DNA from: Bathynomus jamesi
Lineage: Eukaryota; Arthropoda; Malacostraca; Isopoda; Cirolanidae
DNA: 64,000 bases
Assembly (NCBI GenBank): GCA_023014485.1
Contig: JAJOZX010001728.1
Span: 354,001-418,000 of the forward strand
Direction: 5' to 3'
Both the position numbers and the translations under genes were made by a program. Shown here one piece after another: positions 56,866 to 64,000 of this stretch; positions within the stretch are counted from its first letter, which is position 1; each line of letters starts with the position of its first letter. The notes beneath the pieces were generated by a model. The model had not been told where the DNA came from, searched no databases, and worked only from the letters and a program-made list of their open reading frames with translations.

Positions 56866-58990
56866 ACCTAACTAGAAGAGGTAGGCCAGATATTGTACCT
56901 AAAATCAGATGGTGGAAATTGAAGGAACAAGAGTATAAGGAGGCCTTTAGAGAGAGGGTAATGAGGGAATTAAGAATACAGGGATTGGACGACGTTGATG
57001 GCTGGTGGCGGGAAAATGCTAAGGTAATAAGGAAAGAAGGAAGAGAGGTGCTGGGAGTGTCATCTGGGAACCGCCAGAAAGATAAAGAAACTTGGTGGTG
57101 GAGTGAAGAAGTGCAGGATAAAGTGAGAGAGAAGAAAAAAGCGTGGAAGACATGGGTCAACACAGGGGAAAACCAAGACAAAGAGAGGTATAGGAGAGCG
57201 AAGAAAGAAGGTAAGACTGCGGTGGCAAAGGCCAAAAGCGAAGCATACAGAGATGTATACGAGGAACTCGAAACGAGAGAAGGGCAAAAGAAAGTATTTA
57301 AAATAGCAAAGGCAAGAGATAAGGCAACTAAGGATATTACACATATAAGGCAAATAAAGGATGAGCATGGTGGAGTGATTTCTAATATGCAGGATATTAA
57401 GGCACGGTGGAAGGCTTATTTTGAAAGGTTGTTGAATGAGGAAAATTTTAGATTGATAAGGGAAGAAGGGTTACCAAACGAAGGAATGGTTATGTGTGTG
57501 GGAAGAGAAGAGGTGGGAAGAGCATTGGACACAATGAAAAATGGGAAGGCTACAGGGCCTGATGAGATACCAGTGGAAGTTTGGAAAAGTTTGGGGGTGG
57601 AAGGAGTAGACATCCTTAGCGATTTGATGCGAAAGATATATGACCAGGAGAGAGTGCCAGAAGAGTGGAGGAAAAGCATACTGGTCCCAATATTTAAAGG
57701 GAAGGGAGATGTCCAGGAATGTACAAATTATCGAGGGATTAAACTGATGTCGCACACAATGAAGGTCTGGGAACGGATTGTGGAGAGCAGGTTGAGGGAA
57801 GAAACAAGCATAGCGGAAGAACAGTTTGGCTTCATGTCGGGAAGAGGGACAACGGATGCAATTTTTGCACTTAGACAGTTGATGGAAAGATATAGAGAGG
57901 GGCAGAGGGAGTTGCACATAGTGTTGATAGATCTAGAGAAGGCGTATGACAGAGTACCGAGGCAAGAGGTGTGGAGATGTTTAAGGGAAAAATTAGTGCC
58001 GGAGAAGCATGTGAGGTTGGTGCAGGATATGTACGCGGGGTCACGTACTGAAATACGATGTAGCGCAGGATTGACGGAAGGTTTCGAAGTGAAAGCAGGG
58101 ATCGGCCCTGAGCCCATACATCTTCGACATTGTTATGGATGTAATGACGGAGGAGGTGAGGGAGCAGGCGCCATGTGTATGCTCTTTGCCGACGATGTGG
58201 TTTTGTGTGCACAGAGCAGAGAGGAGGTGGAGAGGAAGCTGGAAAGGTGGAGGGCAGCACTGGAAAACCGAGGTTTGAAGATTAGTCGGGCGAAGACAGA
58301 GTACATGAAGTACAATGCGGGACAGGGGCAGAGAGAGATGAGGTGCGACTCCAAGATGAGGTGGTGAAGAAGGTGGAAAGGTTTAAATATTTAGGATCGT
58401 GAGTAGAGGATGGTGGAGAGCTGGTAAGGGAAGTGAATAATAGAGTACAATCAGGATGGAATAATTGGAGGAAGGTGTCTGGGGTACTGTGTGATAAAAG
58501 AATATCAATGAAATTGAAAGGGAAGGTATTCAAGGCGGTAGTGAGGCTTGCAATGTTGTATGGTGCGGAAACGTGGCCTATGAGGAAGAATCTGGAGAAA
58601 AGGATGGATGTAGCAGAAATGAGGATGTTGAAATGGATTTGTGGGGTTACGAGAAGAGATAAAATTAGAAATCAATTTATTCGTGGAACGACGAAAGTAA
58701 TAGAGGTGTCAAAGAAAGCTCAAGAGAGAAGGCTTAGATAGTTTGGACATGTCATGCGGAGAGAGGAGGAATATGTTGGGCAACGAATTATGGAGATGGA
58801 ACCACCTGGAAGAAGGAGAAGGGGAAGGCCGTGGATGAGATGGAGAGAGCATGTGGAGGGTGATATGAGGGAGCGAAATCTGGCGGCGGATGTGGCGTTG
58901 GACAGAAATGAGTGGCGAAGGCGGATTAGGAACAGCGACCCCATTTAGGCGTGGGAAAATGCTGCCGACAAAGAACAAGAACTTAACCTA
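56866..58990 (+). pseudogene. RTE-like LINE reverse transcriptase and C-terminus, 5' truncated
   Basis: The linker between endonuclease and reverse transcriptase comes first (TWWWSEEVQDKVREKKKAWK). Then TMKNGKATGPDEIPVEVWKS, NYRGIKLMSHTMKVWERIVE, EEQFGFMSGRGTTDAIFALR, IVLIDLEKAYDRVPRQ and the catalytic MLFADDVVLCAQ follow. The tail has LYGAETWPMRKN, RMLKWICGVTRRDKIRN, FGHVMRR and GRRRRGRPWMRW. A deletion near 58100, a second shift near 58340, a TGA near 58400 and a TAG near 58739 inactivate it. The endonuclease is missing at the 5' end. Confidence 0.88.
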
Positions 58991-59189
58991 AATTTCTCCA
59001 TCCTAAAATGTACTTTTCTTGAAAAATTTATTATCCCCCCCCCCCCCCCAAATTGTTTTTATAAATTTTTTTCACAGGCCGTTAAAAGAAAAAAGTTGAA
59101 TTTGGTTCCACTGACTGAGTCGTTTCTCACAACTATTAAGAAAGAATACGTTACTGTACGTTTCTAAGCTTCACGACAATACAGTTTTA

Positions 59190-59785
59190 TACTTTAGCTG
59201 AGGTACCCGGTGTTGCCCGGGATAAATTTCACATTGCTGTTGCCTGTCGTTCACGGTCAGATTCAAGGCATGATTGTCTTTCTTGGGGTGTTTCTCTTGC
59301 TCTGGTAGCTGCTACACTTTCTCGGACAGCTTCAAGACGTGATTGTCTTTCTTGGAGGTTTTCTCTTGCTCTGGTATCTGCTTCACTTTCTCGGACAGCT
59401 TCAAGACGTGCCAAATTTGGTAGCTCTAGGTCAAACGGTTTGAAGTCGTCCTAAAAAATAATTATATGTGAAGCTCAAGATTTTCATGACTGTGTTCTTT
59501 TCTATAGTTTTATTGACCAAATAATTAATCATGAAAATGTTAAGATTCAGAAATCTTAACAGAATGTGAAGCTCAAAATTTTCACGGCTGCGTTCTTTTC
59601 TGTAGTTTAATCGCGGTGCTGGGGCCTTCTGGCCCAGTAATTTTAATTATTTAATTTATTAACATTCTTCATCCCATAAGAGGTTCCCGTGCTAAATTTG
59701 GTAGCTCTAGGTCAAACGGTTTGCGCTTGCATAAAGGACAAACAAACAGACAAACAGACAGGCGAAAATATATAATAGATTAAAT
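59190..59785. repeat. Composite non-coding repeat with a 69-bp minisatellite
   Basis: It opens with GAGGTACCCGGTGTTGCCCG and ends in an ACAAACAGACAAACAGACAG tail typical of some arthropod LINE 3' ends. In between, a 69-bp unit is repeated about twice at 59260-59410; antisense it reads LEAVRESEADTRARENLQER-type text. The string AAATTTGGTAGCTCTAGGTC occurs at 59412 and 59694. The module with CTCAAGATTTTCATGACTG (59470-59610) is shared with the Helitron-like elements. Confidence 0.5.
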
Positions 59786-60036
59786 TCTCTTTGCGCAGTA
59801 AAATAATTAGTCGTATATTGATTTCAAAAGTGAAGCAGAAGTGTTCTAAGTTTCTGGAGTGTTTCTCCTACTGTACATTATGAGAATGGACATAGGTAAT
59901 ATGAGGAGGATATTCATAACAAGTATAGTTAGTAAAATGTTTGAGAAAGTTAGACTAAATAAGAAGAGAAGTGACTGGAATCGGGGATTAAGTATGTACC
60001 AATGTGGGGGAATAGAAGAGAAATCAACAATAGACC

Positions 60037-60874
60037 CAGGGCCGGATTAAGACCTTTAGAGGCCCTAAGCACTTAAAAAGATTTTGGTGCCCCATATATA
60101 TGTAATTCAAAATACAAACAAAAATAAACCATAAAATAAAATTTTATTTTTTGAAATGAAACAAAACTTACAGTAAGATGGAAAATAATGTTTATTTTTG
60201 TATACTTCCACTTCATTTATATTTGAAAAGTTTTCTCCTACTTTTTTTAATTGCAAAGTCTTTGATCAGATCCTCAAAACTAATCTTACGTAACACATCT
60301 GCTTCTATACTTAGTAGAGATAAGGCATCCAGCCTGCCTTGTTGCATAGTTGTTCTGTTGGTATTTTTAATATACTTCAACTGAGAAAATGAACGCTCAG
60401 CTGAGCAATTTGTGACCATTAATGTTAAAAATATACGAAAGGCAATTTCTACATTTGGAAGGCACACTCAATATTGTCTTCTACAATTATTTTATAAAGT
60501 TCAGCATGACTGAATCTTGTTTTTACATTTACTATAGCACACGAAAATATTTAATCTATATGTATTTTAATATGGCGCTCAAAGATTTGATATAAACAAA
60601 ATAATAACGCAAAGCGTAAAGTGTGTGATTACAACGAAATATATTTATTCTCTCAAAAGGGTTGTTGTTCACTACAATTCAAACAATGAAAAAAAATAAA
60701 TACTATATATGAATATATATAATTCAGTTTTCAACAGCTTATAGGCTATAAGCCGCGATTATAATAGTATAATAAATCCATGGTAAATCCGACAATGGAA
60801 AATTTCTGTGGTGCCCCCCTTCCCTTGATGCCCTAAGCACGGGCTTATTTTGCTTAATGGTTAATCCGGCCCTG
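60037..60874 (-). mobile_element. hAT element inserted in a LINE gene
   Basis: Inverted ends CAGGGCCGGATTAA are perfect over 14 bp and fit YARNG. A perfect 8-bp duplication, AATAGACC, flanks it (60029-60036 and 60875-60882). The 838-bp element has only a short transposase remnant, so it is an internally deleted copy. Confidence 0.92.
60213..60467 (-). pseudogene. hAT transposase C-terminal remnant
   Basis: An 84-residue frame with LMVTNCSAERSFSQLKYIKN, then RTTMQQGRLDALSLLSIEAD, the hAT dimerisation block with its catalytic Glu. Upstream domains are deleted. Confidence 0.85.
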
Positions 60875-61567
60875 AATAGACCACATATTAACGTTGAATG
60901 CAATAATTGACCATAATAAATATCTAGGTAACAATACATATGTTTGGTTTGGGGATGCTGTAAAATGTTTTGACAAGCTAGAGTTGAAGGACTGCATCAA
61001 AGAATCATCAAAAGTAGTAGGCCCAGGAGAAGCACTACTAATATACAACTTAAATAAAAATGGCACAATACAAATAAAAACACCTTTAGGTGACACAAGA
61101 CTAAGAAATATAGAAGAAGTAGTCAAACAAAGCACGTCTCTGGGACCTAGACTGTGCTCAGTGAACACAGATAGAGTAAATAATGTGGGTAAATGCCTGA
61201 CAAGAATAAGGGAAATAGAAATTCATTCATGCATATTTATAGATGATATAATGCAGGCATCAAGTAACGTAGGAGTAATAGAAAAAGCAATTAGTAATTG
61301 TAGATCAATGGAAATACTAAAAAAAATTACATTTAATAATAAAAAAGAGAAATCGGCAGTAATGACAATAAATGTGATGGGAAGAAAAGTACCTGAAATG
61401 AGAACAATTAACAAAGTGAAAATGGGAAGTATAAAACAAGTGCAAGAATACAAGTATTTGGGACAATGGTTCAATAGCAGATGTGATCACCATACACATA
61501 GAAAAAAGAAGAACAGTAAGATAAATTTCATGATAGTAGACCTAAAAAGATATGGAGATCCAGCTAC

Positions 61568-61873
61568 GGGTTGGGTACGATTCGATGTGGCCGACTCGAT
61601 GCGACCCAACTCGATGTGGCCGACTCGATGTCAGGACAACTCGATATGATATCCCTAAGGGATATGTTCGTTAGTTTTAACGAAAATATCACAACTTAAC
61701 CTAACCAATCGTCAAGGGCGTACAGTTGACCTAACCGGGGATTCAGTTAACCCACATTAAATATATAAAGAAAATGAAATCGACTTGGCTTGACATCGAG
61801 TTGTCCTGACATCGAGTCGGCCACATCGAGTTGGGTCGCATCGAGTCGGCCACGTCGAATTGTCCCTGCCCCC
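61568..61873. mobile_element. Fold-back element with GGCCGACTCGATG repeats
   Basis: It has about 80-bp terminal inverted repeats in which GTGGCCGACTCGATG recurs. A perfect 8-bp duplication, CCAGCTAC, flanks it (61560-61567 and 61874-61881). The core (61668-61755) matches 12951-13097. It has no coding. The end text RGGACAATTCG resembles that of the element at 17522-18079. Confidence 0.88.
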
Positions 61874-62641
61874 CCAGCTACAGTGGGCCATTGGTCAATG
61901 AAGGTGAAAAAAAAAATTGTATGAAACCATAATAGTATCTACAATATTTTATGGAATGGATACATGGACGAGAACAAGGACAAAGGATATTGAAGAAGTG
62001 GAACAAATGCAGGGAAGAATTCTAAGGGAAATAACAGGAATGAAATGTAGTACCCCATATTGGGGATTATTAGCTGAATTAGGAATGTGGCCAGTCAAAG
62101 AGAAAATTTGATACAAGAAGATAATACTAATGAACAATATATTAAACTCAAATGAGGATAGATTAATTAAAATGATAACCGAAGATCAGTTGAAAAATCC
62201 ATACCCAGGATGTTGGGCAGAAGAAGTGACAGAAATGTGTAAATTATATAAAGTAACATTAGAGGACTTGAAAATGATGACAAAAAGTGAATTAAAGAAA
62301 AGTGTACGACAAAAAATTAATGAATATTTAGAGGAAGAACTAATAAAGAGGAAAACTAAAATGAAAAAAAACTAAGATTCATTGATGAATTTAAACGAAA
62401 ATCATCTATTGAAAATATGAAAGAAAAGGATATGAAGATTATAATGGAAATCCGATTAAATATGGCTGAGGTGAAAGAAAACTATAAAGGAAAATATAAG
62501 GACATGAAGTGTAAAGTATGCAGGAGAGAGAATGATAAGACAGAATACTCGTTTCATTATGAAAAACTAAGAAACATAGTGGGGGAGATGATGGGAGTAG
62601 AGAATATAAAAAACCACAAAGTATCAAAAATTATATTGTAA

Positions 62642-63005
62642 AAATAATGGAATTAGAAGAAAACTCTGTTGACAGTAAAGGTTTAAGTACATAATAGGAG
62701 ATACAGTGTAGAGGCTCTGCATCGGAAACGTGTGCTGATCCGCAGGATCAAGTGAGCAATTTCTGGAACCTGGAACCTTTTCTATTGCATTCGTTACGCA
62801 ACCAATTTCTCGCCGCGAATTTCAAAAGGGAGCACTTTTTCTTTGAATAATCATAATGGTTTATGGGAATACTGTATGTGTGTGTGTGTGTGTGTGTGTA
62901 TACACAGAAGCACAGTTCTTGAGCACAGAATCAGTTATATATATATCGTAAATATCATTTTCTGAAGTAAAGCGGTTAATTAAAGAGTTAAAGAGGTAAA
63001 GACTG
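62642..63005. other. Non-coding DNA between two LINE relics
   Basis: Probably the 3' region of the preceding LINE, ending near GGAACCTGGAACC (about 62765). (GT)n lies at about 62877-62898. No gene. Confidence 0.5.
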
Positions 63006-64000
63006 GTTCTGCGTCAGGGGTAGAGGACTTATCGAATGATCACTTAAAATATGCAAATGATGTAGTATGTCTGCATATATCATTGCTCCTATCAGCCATG
63101 CTCGCTCATAGCTATATCCCTGCAGAGTTCATGAGGGTATATCTCTGCTCCTGGTCAAAAACAAGTACGGAGACCTTCTGTCCAGCAATAATTACAGGCC
63201 TATTGCTGTCGCTTCCTGCTTCTCGAAACTACTAGAAAAACTCTTGTTACTCCGATTAAATGATTTCCTATGGACATCTCCTCATCAGTTTGGCTTTAAA
63301 AGGTCCCACTCAACTGACCTGTGTATCTATGTACTTAAAGAAACAATATCTAAATACATTGACTGTAATTCAACTATTTATAGCCGTTTCCTTGATATAA
63401 GTAAGGCATATGACAGGGTGAACCACAATATTTTATTTGCAAAACTAGAAGACAGGAAGGTTCCCATGTACATATTAAATTTATTGAAATTTTGGTATTC
63501 CCACCAATCTTTCACTGTTAGGTGGGGCAATGTACTATCCAAGTGTTTTGGCTCCTCTTGCGGGGTGAGACAAGGCTCCTTGCTCTCCCCTATGCTGTTT
63601 AATGTGATATTGACGGATTAATTGCTTCACTTAACGAGGCAACAGTGGGATGTTGTATAGATAACACAAGGATAAATAACTTAGTTTATGCCGATGATAT
63701 GGTGTTAATAAGTCCCCCTGTTAAAGGTCTGGATCGGCTACTAAAAGTCTGCGAAGAGTATTCGCAGAAACATGATATTCTTTTTAATGTTACAAAAACT
63801 AAGGTTATGCAATTTCATCCTAAAAGCTGTAATCAGCCAGCTGATATAAGGTTTAAAATGAATGGTGAGGTAATTGAGGAAGTACAAGAGTTTAAGTATT
63901 TGGGTCAAACTATTATCAGCTCCTTGAGTGATGATTCGGATATAAGAAAACCTCGAAGCCTGTGTGCTAAAGCGAATATGACCATAAGGAACTTTCGATT
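63006..64000 (+). pseudogene. LINE reverse transcriptase, running off the right edge
   Basis: The blocks are SGVEDLSNDHLKYANDVV, NNYRPIAVASCFSKLLEKL, HQFGFKRSHSTDLCIYVLKE, RFLDISKAYDRVNHN, CGVRQGSLLSPMLFNVIL and the catalytic NNLVYADDMVLIS, then EFKYLGQTI. Frameshifts near 63130 and 63620 break it. It differs from the other LINEs in the window. The C-terminus lies beyond the window. CR1/L2-like assignment is likely but not secure. Confidence 0.8.

Larger units (their letters stand above)
59858..62641 (+). pseudogene. LINE reverse transcriptase broken by two insertions
   Basis: Segments 59858-60036, 60883-61567 and 61882-62641 read as one protein: RRIFITSIVSKMFEKV, SMYQCGGIEEKSTID, NNTYVWFGDAVKCFDKLELK, IKTPLGDTRLRNIEEVVKQ, the catalytic CIFIDDIM, QEYKYLGQWF, TIFYGMDTWTR and a terminal CKVCRRENDKTEYSFH finger. 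A hAT (60037-60874) and a fold-back (61568-61873) interrupt it; removing each with its duplication restores the frame. A poly-A shift near 61915 and further stops near 62108 and 62370 are independent damage. The clade is uncertain. Confidence 0.8.

Noticed and set aside
57060..58533. Long minus-strand frames rich in Ser, Leu and Phe
   Set aside because: They are antisense shadows of the purine-rich LINE reverse transcriptase on the plus strand.
1..64000. CRISPR arrays, operons, bacterial promoters, LTR retrotransposons or integrated viral genes
   Set aside because: I found no spaced direct repeats of the CRISPR type, no polycistronic layout, no long terminal direct repeats with gag-pol motifs and no recognisable viral gene.

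Overview
The window reads as an intergenic or heterochromatic stretch of an animal genome, most likely an arthropod. Three observations support this: a run of the arthropod telomere repeat (TTAGG)n at 17,675-17,704 with many degenerate AACCTAACC stretches elsewhere; spliceosomal (GT-AG) introns; and a mobile-element complement of Tc1/mariner DD41D, hAT, pogo, CR1/RTE-type LINEs and tRNA-derived SINEs. Very abundant (AT)n, (GA)n and (CA)n tracts would fit a crustacean, but I cannot settle the group. I recognise no intact host gene. Nearly every coding-looking stretch is a transposase or reverse transcriptase relic with stops or frameshifts.

Layout. 1-13 kb: AT-rich DNA with a dimeric tRNA SINE, two 77-bp mariner miniatures, a pogo MITE and several hAT-like elements with hexamer-repeat ends. 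13-17.4 kb: a CR1-type LINE on the minus strand (SGNH-hydrolase ORF1, endonuclease, reverse transcriptase), joined to a SINE that is itself split by a fold-back element carrying (TTAGG)6. 19-28.7 kb: a relic of a conserved uncharacterised protein family, a 3.4-kb intron-bearing transposon with TAGGGTGTG ends (element A), and a DD41D mariner. 28.7-30.8 kb: a tandem and inverted array of a second tRNA-derived SINE. 31.4-33.7 kb: element B, an uncharacterised transposon. 33.7-49 kb: a CR1 fragment, a ZMYM-type hAT, small hAT, mariner and pogo derivatives, and several long palindromes, one of 284 bp with no spacer. 49.2-53.8 kb: a DD41D mariner carrying element C, a 3.0-kb transposon with an almost intact gene. 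53.8-64 kb: further hAT and pogo relics, an RTE-like LINE, a second LINE broken by a hAT and by a fold-back element, and a third LINE leaving the right edge.

Best lead. Elements A, B and C encode two kinds of uncharacterised protein that share a D-T/S-x-x-N-T core and an H-x-x-E motif. A and C share TAGGGTGTG inverted ends, and B has related TRGGCCGGGTCG ends. C sits in a mariner gene with a perfect 9-bp duplication, and removing C plus one copy restores the mariner reading frame. This supports C as a genuine cut-and-paste transposon of an RNase H-fold, hAT-like lineage that I cannot assign to a named superfamily. A second theme is very frequent fold-back structure (inverted SINEs, inverted mariner ends, fold-back MITEs), mostly abutting (AT)n tracts.
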